Source: Seminavis robusta (Eukaryota; Bacillariophyta; Bacillariophyceae; Naviculales; Naviculaceae). From it: a stretch of 64,000 nt of DNA. The DNA lies in the NCBI GenBank assembly GCA_903772945.1, contig CAICTM010000436.1, positions 1 through 64,000 on the forward strand, read 5' to 3'. Shown here piece by piece: positions 50,065 through 59,550 of the stretch. Made by a program: the position numbers and the translations under genes. The notes below the pieces were generated by a model. The model was not told the origin of the DNA, made no database searches, and saw nothing but the letters and a program-made list of their open reading frames with translations. Position 1 is the first letter of the stretch. Each line of letters starts with the position of its first letter.

Positions 50065-50952
50065 CTAGCTGGTAGTGGGTTTGTTTGTTGGGTTGCTGGG
50101 AATGAGAAAGGACAAGACTTGCTGAAAGACATCACGGTTGATATCTTGCACTAACGCCTTTACGACTTGCTGTTGGCTTGTCGCGTTCTTGTCGACAATG
50201 GGACGTGCACGGCCCTGCTCTACCAGTGTCCGGACAAGAATCCAATCCTTGAGTCGCATCCAATGCTGCGATTCCGAAAAGCACCCAATCTGCTCTGACA
50301 GAACCGAAGCAATCCCCCCCAGCGCTACAATTTTTCTGGCATGATTGTTGTCGTCGTCTTCTTGATATCGCGGCAACAACCACTTGGGCGGAAAGCAGCT
50401 AAAGTCCGGACTCCCGTAATGGACCGTTCGCACATTGGTCTGAATCGCCACACGATCAGTAATCTTGTCGACGCGACGAAAAGCAATATTGATAATGTAT
50501 TCACCAATGTTGTTGTTGTTGTTGTTGCTGCTGTTCAGCTGCAGCTTGAGTGTCGAACGTCGGCTGTTGGATCTGTAGTGACGGTATCGAAATCGTTGAA
50601 ATTCATGAAATGGAGCATTGGCTTCCACCACCGTCCCGTCGGCAAAGGTGCACTGATACGTGGCTTGAATTCCTGTCAAGAACCAACTACTGTGTTCCAC
50701 GTGAAGCTGGCTCAGTTCGACTTGAAGGCATCCTGGTTGTTGTCGGAGTTCCTGATAGAATGACCAGTCGTTAAAGACGCTCACTTTCTGTCTATTGCGA
50801 GGAGAAGACGGGAAATCCTTCGACCGGAGCATGATTTCCCGAGCGTCGCCGCCATTGTCAAGTCGATGGTTCTCCTCGTCAAAGTGGAACGCGGATCTCG
50901 TGCTGATTGACATCACCATGATTGCAGTAGTGTACGGTATGAATCGCTTCAA
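50065..50952 (-). CDS. single-domain jacalin-like relative of the 9.4-kb gene
   Basis: An intronless protein of 295 aa. It has F-Y-Q-E-L-R-Q-Q-P-G-C, then L-T-G-I-Q-A-T-Y-Q-C-T-F, then I-Q-T-N-V-R-T-V-H-Y-G and I-V-A-L-G-G-I. These line up in order with the second half of the protein at 9394-11199, including the tail V-F-Q-Q-V-L-S-F-L. The jacalin-type fold is inferred by eye. The N-terminus (MKRFIPYTTAIMVMSISTRS, then A-F-H-F) may be a weak plastid-type signal. A (GTT)n run at 50507-50525 encodes N-repeats. Confidence 0.6.
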   Translation of the reverse strand: MKRFIPYTTAIMVMSISTRSAFHFDEENHRLDNGGDAREIMLRSKDFPSSPRNRQKVSVFNDWSFYQELRQQPGCLQVELSQLHVEHSSWFLTGIQATYQCTFADGTVVEANAPFHEFQRFRYRHYRSNSRRSTLKLQLNSSNNNNNNIGEYIINIAFRRVDKITDRVAIQTNVRTVHYGSPDFSCFPPKWLLPRYQEDDDNNHARKIVALGGIASVLSEQIGCFSESQHWMRLKDWILVRTLVEQGRARPIVDKNATSQQQVVKALVQDINRDVFQQVLSFLIPSNPTNKPTTS

Positions 50953-51676
50953 ATGGCTCTTGTTGGCTTACTACCACTGGATTGGACTGCCGCCAAAATC
51001 GAAAAGAGTAAGGTATCGGATCATCCCCTTCACACGAGCGTCATTGCCTTCTCGTCGCCAAATTTGGTTTTGATACCACCAGTTTCCGATGCAGCGAGAG
51101 GGACTTTGTCGTTTCCGAACTGTACATCGCCCAGCTACGCCAACAGTCTTGTAGAGACTTAGAGATAGCGCGAAATGTTTAGTGTGACTCGATTGCTTTG
51201 CTTGCGGGAGACGTCCCATCGAATGGGGTCCGTTGACCACACAAACCCAAATTGCAGCTCTGCAGTCGAGACGTGGATACTTTTGGAAAGCCGATTGAGC
51301 TGCCAAGTGTTTTGGGACACGACGACCACACAATGTGCCGTAGTCTAGTTAGCTACCGCTACTGGTACACAACGTTGCCGGATACAATAACTCATCAATG
51401 CCTATAAATTTCTTTGACTCTTTACTTCTAGCTATAGAGTTCCCAGGTTTTCTTACTTGAGTACATGCATGATATGCAAACCTTCAATTCCAGTGTTCCT
51501 CGTGGTTGCTGCTTTGTGCTATAAGCGACCGATTCTGGAAGGGTTATGGCCAGCCACGGATACTGGCTGGGTTCGTACAAATAATGCACGATATGCAAGC
51601 CTTGGATTTCCATTTTGCTTCTTCGTGCTGTAAGTGACAAATGAAAGAAGGGTATACTGGTTCCTCCTCCTGGTGT
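50953..51676. other. intergenic with a tandem duplication
   Basis: No gene is seen. The stretch 51460-51665 holds the duplicated segment listed separately. Confidence 0.45.
51462..51663. repeat. diverged tandem duplication, about 90 bp, offset about 115 bp
   Basis: Segments 51462-51550 and 51576-51663 share, in order, TGCAYGATATGCAARCCTT, ATTCCA/ATTTCCA, TTCGTGCTRTAAG and GAAGGGTATACTGG-like or GAAGGGTTATGGCC words. It lies directly after the stop of the membrane-protein gene, perhaps in its 3' untranslated region. Confidence 0.55.
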
Positions 51677-52684
51677 TCAGTACAGGCCCGCAGCCTTCAA
51701 ATTGAAAACAATAGTGACCACCTGGGATCCGATAAAGGCAATATCCATCACTTCTTTGGAAATAAGCTTGCGATGATGAAGAGTGGAGGTGAGATTCCCA
51801 ACACTGATGAATATACTCGTGACCATGGAGGCATAGTAAACCAAGTCAATGGAACTGCCATTGGAAACAATAGTCGCAACAAAGTATTGACGCATATCAC
51901 TTGCATGGTGGACCATTTCGTGGAGCAAGATCAAGTTGAGCGGGAGTGCCCAAGGAATAGTAGTGATAAACTTGGCCTGATCAATCTTCTTGTCTTTGAA
52001 CTCTTGGATCATCATTTTGATGTCCTCAAATGACGTGAGACTGTACAAGATATCTGTCACAATGATAAAGCCAATGAGGCTCGCAACAATGCTGGGACTC
52101 AAAATAGCTGATTCCCCGAAAGGACTCAACCAAACACCCACAATGGCCATGCTGGAAGATGTAATGGCAGAGCTGATAAAGCCACGCTGAACATCGGGCT
52201 CATTGGGACGAAACTTGATGGCCATGGGGACACTCGTGGCACCCTGAGCGAGAGTGGCAAGAAGGAATAAATACGTGTATGCCTCAAGGACGGGCGGAAC
52301 TTGTGTAAAGCCCGAAAGAGTTCCAGTGCCAAAGATGGCTGTGGCCGAAACCCACCAGCCAAAGCCAGCCCACTTGTGGACATCAAGAGGATCTTGTTTG
52401 GTATCGAGTCGGCGTTTCCAAGTCAAGTGAGAAAGAGTGGAAGGTTTTGTAACGACAGGGCGTGGCTCATTGATCAAGGCATCCAAAGTCACCGAGGTGT
52501 CAGGAGCCGTGACACTGACTTCACCAAGAGCCACAGGTCCATTCATAGTACGCTTCGAGGAAGAATGCATGGCATTGCTGCGGCTGCGAAGGGAAAGAGA
52601 ATCCACCAAGGCATCGACTTGAGTCGACCCGTTTCCAGCCAACAAGAAGACGAGTGGAAGACAGATGGAAATGAGAAGCTTCAT
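51677..52684 (-). CDS. plastid- or ER-type membrane protein, unknown family
   Basis: The frame opens at 52705, but the Met at 52684 directly starts a signal peptide (MKLLISICLPLVFLLAGNGS), so I choose it; 335 aa result. A polar region of about 80 residues follows, then about six hydrophobic segments, including W-W-V-S-A-T-A-I-F-G-T-G, S-L-I-G-F-I-I-V-T-D-I-L and V-T-S-I-F-I-S-V-G-N-L. A conserved-looking L-L-H-E-M-V-H-H-A-S-D pair of histidines lies near residue 262. It resembles a short metal-binding HExxHH-like motif (HEMVHH), but I would not call a protease from it. The family is not recognised. The gene is intronless. Confidence 0.6.
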   Translation of the reverse strand: MKLLISICLPLVFLLAGNGSTQVDALVDSLSLRSRSNAMHSSSKRTMNGPVALGEVSVTAPDTSVTLDALINEPRPVVTKPSTLSHLTWKRRLDTKQDPLDVHKWAGFGWWVSATAIFGTGTLSGFTQVPPVLEAYTYLFLLATLAQGATSVPMAIKFRPNEPDVQRGFISSAITSSSMAIVGVWLSPFGESAILSPSIVASLIGFIIVTDILYSLTSFEDIKMMIQEFKDKKIDQAKFITTIPWALPLNLILLHEMVHHASDMRQYFVATIVSNGSSIDLVYYASMVTSIFISVGNLTSTLHHRKLISKEVMDIAFIGSQVVTIVFNLKAAGLY

Positions 52685-52705
52685 GGTGGCTACTGAAGGT
52701 TGCAA

Positions 52706-53997
52706 TGATGTGATGCTATTCAGCTACAAAAACTAACAGAACAGAACTTCACAAATCAAAATATGAGAGCTCCTTGCATTTTATTCTATGTGGAGAACCA
52801 TTCTCCTCTCAAGTAGAATCGAACGCAATCAACCAAAAGAACCATGTACAATCTTTCCTCCGGGAGAGGTGATGCAGCTTCCAGCCAGTAGTAGCTCTCG
52901 TACGGCAGCGAGTAGTGAGCTATATATCTAGACAGCAGCACGGAATTCTTTTTTCTACAGAATAATGAGGTGAAACAAAAACCAATGCTGGTGCAGCGTT
53001 CCATACAATGGGACGCTGTGTGACATGCATCCATCAGTGGCCTTCCCCTGGGAAACGGTAGCACAGAATTCTTTCTTCCACTACAAAAAGCTGAGGTAGG
53101 TAGACGAGACGTGAACTTACGATACACCAATGCTCCTGCCTGTGAGGCAAAGATTTCGGTGGAACGCCACCAAGCCGACGTTTGACATCCATCCATCGAA
53201 GGGCACGCAAGCGAGCAAGTTGAACCTGTCAATGTACGTACAACAACGTGTGACAACCATGTCAACCCTCGCATCACTCATGATAGCCATGAGAATAGTT
53301 TGGGGTGCTTGAGTGGAGGCAACAACTTCGAGCTTTGAGAATGGAAGCAAGGAACTGCTGAAAATGTGAGACGGTGTCAGGGTGGCTTCGTTCTTTTCGA
53401 GTTCTTGTTTGTTTAGAATTCTGATGCTTTGGTCATGCGAGGGATTTAATGTTATGGTTACGATGCCAGAGATCGGAAATCCGAGCAATCGTGTTCAACA
53501 CTCAAACACAGCTGTGATACCGCGTATGCATACGAACCAAAGAGTTGATTGGCTAGTGCTAGCTAGCCAGCGACCTAGCTAGCTGGAGGGGGCTAGTAGG
53601 ATGCAAACAAATACTCAGTAGATACGTTAAGGAGCGAGGGGGGCTAGGCAGAGCGGTGGTATCGGTAGTGGGGACCAGGTAGTACTGGGAGAGTGGGCGG
53701 GGAGGACAGGAGCAGGGCAAAAGGGAGCTAGGGGGGGGAGAGCAGGGAGCAAAAGGAGGAAGTACTAGAGGGGAAGTCGAGAGGGAGTAAAAGGGGGAAG
53801 GATTAGCGAAAGAGTGCAAGTGCACCATCGGCATCCCAGAGAGAACGGCGGTAGCTCATTGTGCCAGCAGGGACACGGGAGCCACACATGCAGAGGTATC
53901 GGGCCGGAAGAATAGCAAGGCTGAGCCGACCTCACTCGCTTGTCATTTTTTAAAACTTGTCGTCATTTTGCATTTATATAATATTTGATGATCAATC
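52706..53997. other. intergenic with purine-rich tract
   Basis: No supported gene. A short repeat (AGCACRGAATTCTTTYTTYC at about 52937 and 53061) lies in the left part. The right part is the purine tract listed separately. Confidence 0.45.
53584..53825 (+). repeat. G/A-rich (polypurine) tract
   Basis: About 240 bp of strongly purine-biased plus strand with runs such as AGGGGGGGGAGAG (about 53730) and AAAAGGGGGAAGG. It is non-coding in both directions and could form triplex or G-quadruplex structure. Confidence 0.6.
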
Positions 53998-55506
53998 CTA
54001 CTTCTTCAACAAAGCCGCCCCATCTCCTGTTACAGTAATATCGGCCTTGGGGTAGAGTGTGGAGAGTACCATTTCCAATTTGGGTGCGTACATGACGCGG
54101 GCACGTCGTTTCATGCGCGGCGTCAATTGCGAGAACGGCAACCACAGGGACCACATGGCGTCACGAATGGCCGTCGTACAAACTTCGCACGCGGTAGTAC
54201 CAGCAGTGTTGGTCCCAAAATTCATGGTTTTGAATCGATTGGCATAACACGTGGCACAGCGCCAATTGTCACTTGGCAGGGAGAGTGTCGCAAACTCGTA
54301 GACGGGTTCGTTGGGATCGTCATCCAACGTTCCTTGAACATCGGGATCGTCCACGGCGGGAACGACTTCGTAGGTCCAATCCTGATAGTGCGGATGATCG
54401 TGTTTTTTGGCTTGTACGATATCGTCGGGTTGTCCGACACGTTTTTTGCGAAAGGTTTCGACGTGTTGGGCGGGTGCTTGGTCCGCCACGGACGTGTCGC
54501 CCGTGATGGCGTAGTGCTTGGTGATGGGACCGTTGGGTTGCAGACCGTCGTAAATTTCCATGTGAATTGTATTGTTGTCGTCGTTGTTCTGTGTTTTTGA
54601 TGTCTGTCGCATGGTGACAAAGTGATCTCCCGTGTGTAATATCCAAACCGTCTTTTGGAATTTGAGATCGTCCGCGACGGGAATGCCTTCGTCAATTTCC
54701 ATCATGGACAAGAGTCCAATTTGATTGTTTGTACTACTGGTGTTTGTACTTGTGTAAAATGGCTGCTTTTTCTTGTGAACAGGATCAAATGCTCCAAAGC
54801 ATGAAATGTTGGTATTGGCAATGTTGCCTCGTAGTAGAAGCGACAGTAGATCGGCCGAACAGAGCCAATGAGGTCCTTCCACGAGAGACGATCGGATCTG
54901 GGCAATGCCGTACGTACACGCCGCGGCTTCAACCAATTGAGTGGCCGTTCGAATTTGCGTCGATGCGTCGTCCAAAGATACTTGAGTTCCGTTGGCCATT
55001 TGGATCATCATCTTGTCTTGATCAGTAGCACTAGACGAAGTAATACGAGACAAAATGTTGTGAATGGCTTGGGTCAGACACGCGTCTCTGTCTTTGTTGT
55101 CTTGCTGTTGCTCCAACAACCACAGCTCTGCCTGAACAACAGCCAGTACTCCACAAGGTCCATTGAGTGGTTGGACAATAGTACTACTACTACCGTCTGT
55201 GTCTGTCCAAGCATCCAAGCGTTGGTTCTTCCAAGAATCGGGCAGAGGAGACACTTCTGCCCAAATCTTTTCGTAGCCTTTGTACGGAGCTGTAAACTCA
55301 TCCATCTTGCGCTTCTTGTCTCCATCAGCTACACCACCACCATCAGCTGCTCCAACATCAGCAAATCCTCCACCATCTCCTCCTCCTCCATCTCCACCAT
55401 CCAATCCGAGAGAAACGGCCAATTCGACATTTCCTCCCGCCGCCGCCAACAAATTCTCGGCGTATTCCAAAGAACAGCCAAGAATAGCACACACACTATC
55501 CGCCAT
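53998..55506 (-). CDS. MINDY-type (FAM188) deubiquitinase with UBA-like and zinc-finger parts
   Basis: The start at 55506 (MADSVCAILG) sits in a good context and opens a UBA-like helix set (residues 1-35, N-V-E-L-A-V-S-L-G). The upstream Met at 55530 adds eight residues. The catalytic segment L-N-G-P-C-G-V-L-A-V-V-Q-A has Cys118 as the predicted nucleophile, the hallmark of MINDY-3/4 proteins. G-D-H-F-V-T-M-R supplies the probable His. Near the C-terminus W-R-C-A-T-C with a later C-E-V-C resembles a RanBP2-type zinc finger. MINDY enzymes prefer Lys48-linked ubiquitin chains. The protein has 502 aa, without introns, and is expected in cytosol or nucleus. Acidic and Asn-rich insertions are diatom-like. 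Confidence 0.8.
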   Translation of the reverse strand: MADSVCAILGCSLEYAENLLAAAGGNVELAVSLGLDGGDGGGGDGGGFADVGAADGGGVADGDKKRKMDEFTAPYKGYEKIWAEVSPLPDSWKNQRLDAWTDTDGSSSTIVQPLNGPCGVLAVVQAELWLLEQQQDNKDRDACLTQAIHNILSRITSSSATDQDKMMIQMANGTQVSLDDASTQIRTATQLVEAAACTYGIAQIRSSLVEGPHWLCSADLLSLLLRGNIANTNISCFGAFDPVHKKKQPFYTSTNTSSTNNQIGLLSMMEIDEGIPVADDLKFQKTVWILHTGDHFVTMRQTSKTQNNDDNNTIHMEIYDGLQPNGPITKHYAITGDTSVADQAPAQHVETFRKKRVGQPDDIVQAKKHDHPHYQDWTYEVVPAVDDPDVQGTLDDDPNEPVYEFATLSLPSDNWRCATCYANRFKTMNFGTNTAGTTACEVCTTAIRDAMWSLWLPFSQLTPRMKRRARVMYAPKLEMVLSTLYPKADITVTGDGAALLKK

Positions 55507-56509
55507 GATACCGTACCGTACACACGACAATCACCAAGGCAGCTAGTCTAGTCTACAAGCTCCAATGCTGCTCCACTAGCTAGACTAATACCGTACTTAT
55601 ATATCGATCAACAAAGACAACCAAGAAGATCGTGTGCTCTTTCCATGGAAAAAGATGGCCGCCAAGGTCCAAAGATCCACCCCAAAGATTCAAAACTATG
55701 CGGCTCTACGGGCTTACATTACAGTAAGATGAGACACTCCACCGTGAAGATCCGAAGAGTACCGTATGATGATGTACTTGTGGATTCGTAGCTACTCTCT
55801 AGCTAGGTTAGCAAGTTTGGTACCTACATAGATATCCCGATACTATTCTACCATACACTACAATACGGTAGGTTGGCATTGCATAACGTAGTAAAAATGA
55901 TCTGGGGCCTTCACATACATGATGCATGGCAGTCCAAAGATCCATCTTTCACGGTGACCCAATGCAAGTGCTCACTCTGATTACTTTTCTTTGCAAGATT
56001 CTCCCCTTTTAACAGTAGCGTAGCTATACCGGTAGACCGAGTTCAAAACAGCATGCCTCAGTGTCTTGGCTGATCAGTCAAATCCATACAAAGCCACAGG
56101 AATACATGTAATGTATGTAACTGGCTGGCTACCGTAGCTAGTAGAGTTGGACAAGGCTGCTCCCAACTTGCCCTATCACAGACAGAAATCCAAGTTGACA
56201 GGTAGGTGTGTCCAATAATATTCCTTCCAAGCATCATGCTGAACGATGCCGTCTCTTTCAAAAAGTCGTCGCCTACACTGTGACTAACAAGCCATCGAAG
56301 CAGCTTTAGTACCAAGCGGTTTAGACTCGGAACTTGACGCCGACGAGCCATCGCTCTCCCACGGTTTTCTTCCTGTTCACGCCAGTTATTTTTAAATGTC
56401 TTGACGGTGTGTATTTAGAAGCAATATCGCTAGATTGGGGTATCGCACTCGAGACACTTCTATGTAACCATAGCTACAAATCTAACCGTCACAATATCAC
56501 TTCTGTGGC
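55507..56509. other. intergenic, divergent upstream region
   Basis: Between the starts of the deubiquitinase gene (minus) and the Asn/Tyr-rich gene (plus). No gene is seen. A minus-strand frame at 56058-56351 has no domain. TACCGTA words are frequent. Confidence 0.45.
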
Positions 56510-57940
56510 TTGACCAGTGACAACATTGCAACAGCTTTGTTCACCATGACGATGATGACAGCTTGTTCCGTATGCTACCCTCTTCTGCTGTTTCTGTTGG
56601 CACTCCTGAATATACCAACATGTGTAGTAGGTAGTGGTGATAGCCTAGTGACCAAGCTTCTGCGTCGACTGGAGGACAACGGTGGTGGCTACAACAATGG
56701 CAACTACGGGTACTATTACTACGACAATGAAGATGGCATTTACGATCTGTCCCTCTTGTACATCAAGTACTTGGGCTGTACGTCGTTCCGTACCAGCAAT
56801 GCCAACTACGGTGGCAACAACGATGGAGGAGACAACAACAATTACTACCAGTACTACGAAGACGGCAACCTAGTGTACGGCTACAAGAACCAGTTGGTCC
56901 GCTTTACGCTCTGCGCCAGTTCTGGCTGCGACAGCAATGACTGCGTGGGAGAGTACGCCATGGACATGCTGGAATTCTTGGAAGTCTACTCGGAGCAAAT
57001 GCAACAACAACAAGAACAGCAGTGCGAATACGTCAAGGAACACTGCTACTGTTCGGGTGGTTACACCTGGGAAAGTTGTCTCTACAATTGCTACTCCAAT
57101 GCGGGAATTGTCGATTGCATGGATTCGTACTACGGAAATGAAGAGTCCTTCCAGTTGCAAGAGTACCTCGAATGTCGTCAAGCGTACGGCGGACAAAACG
57201 GTGATAATAACAACAACAACAACAATAATAATTACAACAACAACAATGGCGAAATCCAATTCTTTGTCGGTCCTTACTGCGACACGGATTCCGGAGATGT
57301 CTTTTTGGGAGCATTTTTTGACGAGTACTGCGCTATGGAGGCGGATGCCTCTTATTTCATGTCACTCAATTATGGCAATGGATTCCCCTACTTTTACGAT
57401 GCCATCATTAGCACCACCAGTGGTAACACGGGCTATTGCACGGCGTGCATTGATCAAGAACAGCAAAACAATGGTGACGACGATGATGGCTACCCCGATG
57501 CCAATGAATTGTGTCAAATGACTACTGAAGAAGCCGAGTACAAGTGCGATTGGGCGCGGCAGTATTACACGGGTTGTACCTTTCTCAATACCACACTCCC
57601 CTGTCTCGATGGTCGCTATTGTCCCGACGATGATGGTGCCGGAAATATTCAACAAAACTTGGTGGATGAAGAAGGAGGCAGTGTCTCGTCCACCGAATCC
57701 TCTGAAAATCAACTCTTTGCCAAGGTACAAAGCATTCTCGACTTTGAGGAAAATCCATTCCTCGCGGGAATGGTGGTGGTCATGTCGGGAATTTTGCTCT
57801 TTTTCCTATCGGGATGTTTGGTGTGGTGCTGTGTTCCCATCCTTCCTCGTGCACCAGTGCAGAATAGCAAGCGCACGTCACTCATTGATCGACACTTGAG
57901 TGGGAGGAATGATCAGATCATGAGGAACCGATCGAAGTAA
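56510..57940 (+). CDS. Asn/Tyr/Gln-rich, Cys-rich type I membrane protein
   Basis: The frame runs from the Met at 56510. Nearby Met codons (56546, 56552) would also keep the signal peptide (Y-P-L-L-L-F-L-L-A-L-L). At most 476 aa. The mature outer part is rich in Asn, Tyr, Gln and Asp, with low-complexity runs (eight or nine Asn at about 57205-57245) and about 25 Cys in pairs such as C-Y-C and C-x-x-C. A single membrane segment (G-M-V-V-V-M-S-G-I-L-L-F-F-L) at about residue 425 ends in C-L-V-W-C-C, followed by a short basic tail. This layout is common among diatom surface proteins. A cell-wall or silica-linked role is a guess. The gene is intronless. Confidence 0.7.
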   Translation: MTSDNIATALFTMTMMTACSVCYPLLLFLLALLNIPTCVVGSGDSLVTKLLRRLEDNGGGYNNGNYGYYYYDNEDGIYDLSLLYIKYLGCTSFRTSNANYGGNNDGGDNNNYYQYYEDGNLVYGYKNQLVRFTLCASSGCDSNDCVGEYAMDMLEFLEVYSEQMQQQQEQQCEYVKEHCYCSGGYTWESCLYNCYSNAGIVDCMDSYYGNEESFQLQEYLECRQAYGGQNGDNNNNNNNNNYNNNNGEIQFFVGPYCDTDSGDVFLGAFFDEYCAMEADASYFMSLNYGNGFPYFYDAIISTTSGNTGYCTACIDQEQQNNGDDDDGYPDANELCQMTTEEAEYKCDWARQYYTGCTFLNTTLPCLDGRYCPDDDGAGNIQQNLVDEEGGSVSSTESSENQLFAKVQSILDFEENPFLAGMVVVMSGILLFFLSGCLVWCCVPILPRAPVQNSKRTSLIDRHLSGRNDQIMRNRSK

Positions 57941-58402
57941 ATAAAGTGATTGAAGACGGACAGCTCCTTGGCAGACGTCCGACAGTAGCACCCCCATGAG
58001 GACAGATCGTATTATTAACCAATTAGTCTAGCGACACTCTTGTAAAACATGCAAACAAACACAAAACCAGCCATTGTATTACATGTAGTTACAGTACCGG
58101 TATGGATGGGCAAAGGCAGCCAAATATATACTTACCGGTACACGTGTACAGGTGCGGCCTCCCAGAGTTGCTGGAAGATCCAAGCTTCTCTTGTCAAAAA
58201 GAAAGAAAGCTGACACTTTGGAGGAGGGGAAGCCCTGGTTCTGCCTTCTCCCCTCTTTTTCTGCCGAGCTGGTTAGAGTTGAGGATGGTAGAAACCTTTG
58301 AAGTCATAGGACGATACCACCACCCCCAAAGCTGAGAGGAACTAGGAATCCTCCTCCTCTCTTCTCTCTCCCCCTTTCCGGTGCCTAACCCCCCTAAAAT
58401 TC
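57941..58402. other. intergenic between converging genes
   Basis: No gene is seen. A pyrimidine-rich stretch (58340-58395) precedes the stop of the next minus-strand gene. Confidence 0.45.
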
Positions 58403-58912
58403 CTACATGGAAGCTGGAATGGGATGGGCAGATTCGACCATAGATGTTGCGTCCGTCACCATTCCTGCTGCTTCCTTTTGCGTAATCAAATCTTGCCGTG
58501 TTGCCAATGCCTTTTTCCGAAGCGCGTTGTAGACCGCACGACCGCGGGCATCCACCATGGCCCCCGATTTGGCATCGTTGCACTTTTGTATAATCATGAC
58601 CAATTTTTCTTCCAATTTGATGGCATTCGAAATAATTTCCCTGTCCAACTCGTGCTTCAGCTTGCCCATGACAACATCGTTGGCGGTTCCCTGTTTTATA
58701 GCACGTGCGTTAGTGGCAGCGATGGCTTCGAGCTCGGCTTCTATCATCCAGTCGGGTTTCTTGTCGGTAGCGAAACTGCGACTGCAGCTATTGCTGGTGA
58801 TTCTACTACTGGTACTCGATGGATCACTGATGACGGCCAAGGATATTCGGACAGACCTTGCTCGACTGGCAAGTCTTGCTGTCCTCGCGAGATGGGTGTG
58901 GACGCGGTGCAT
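58403..58912 (-). CDS. small mitochondrial-type protein, 169 aa, unknown
   Basis: The N-terminal 45 residues are Arg/Ser-rich without acidic residues (MHRVHTHLARTARLASRARS), ending R-S-F-A-T, as expected of a mitochondrial transit peptide. The remainder is helical and charged (E-A-E-L-E-A-I-A-A-T-N-A-R, then K-L-E-E-K-L-V-M-I-I-Q). No domain is recognised. It is intronless and could be a small helical subunit of a respiratory or ribosomal complex, but there is no direct support. Confidence 0.55.
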   Translation of the reverse strand: MHRVHTHLARTARLASRARSVRISLAVISDPSSTSSRITSNSCSRSFATDKKPDWMIEAELEAIAATNARAIKQGTANDVVMGKLKHELDREIISNAIKLEEKLVMIIQKCNDAKSGAMVDARGRAVYNALRKKALATRQDLITQKEAAGMVTDATSMVESAHPIPASM

Positions 58913-59550
58913 AATGTAGTTTTGAGTGGATAATGCGATGGTGATATGAAATAGCGATGTCTTTTAATTGACTTGCCCTGCTTCCCACTTGTGTGGAGTG
59001 CTATTGTGGGTCGCTGCTGCAAAGTCCTTCCTTCGTTGCGTATTTTCTATCTCCGTGATCTGAAAAGGGGAAAAAGATTCGCATGCGGTCTCAATAAGCC
59101 CACAGAACAATGGGACGTCGTGCGATCATCGAAAGATACCTGATCTTGCCGCTGTTTGTGCAGAAAAGGATCCCCAGCGAATTGCCTAGCTACCGGTAGC
59201 TAAAACATGCTTTCCGTAGAGATACTTCCGTCTACCAATGAAGAAACCGGCAGCTCCCACAATCTCATACTAGCTAGTAGGGCTCTTTCCAACAGTTCAG
59301 AAGCACAATCGAGGTTGTCCTCTCTGTGAGTTGTTGGAAACTATCATACAAAGCCAGCTATGGATCATAGTTGTCAGCTGTGAACAGCCAGTGGTAGACC
59401 AGATCCAGCCAGAGTCTTCACTTGAGCCGAGTCCAAAATTTGGATCTTGGATCTTGAGCGATCCATTGCCGGTCCTGAACCTTCCACTCTCAGGCTGCGC
59501 ACGTTTCCAGATCTTGGAGTGAGAGGTCATATAGAAGGATTATACTGGCA
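58913..59550. other. intergenic, divergent upstream region
   Basis: Between the mitochondrial-type gene (minus) and the PLP-enzyme gene (plus). No gene or clear signal is seen. Confidence 0.45.

Noticed and set aside
51895-51930. HEMVHH motif as evidence of a zinc protease
   Set aside because: The HExxH-like word lies in or beside a membrane segment without other protease features, so I did not call the gene a protease.
52360-52684. Plus-strand frames opposite the membrane-protein gene
   Set aside because: They have no domain, while the minus-strand frame has a signal peptide and membrane segments.
52786-53277. Minus-strand open frame of 163 codons
   Set aside because: It crosses a short repeated word and lacks a domain, signal or bias like its neighbours; judged chance.
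56870-57259. Very hydrophobic minus-strand frame resembling a membrane protein
   Set aside because: Its Val/Ile runs are simply the reverse of Asn codon runs in the plus-strand Asn-rich gene.
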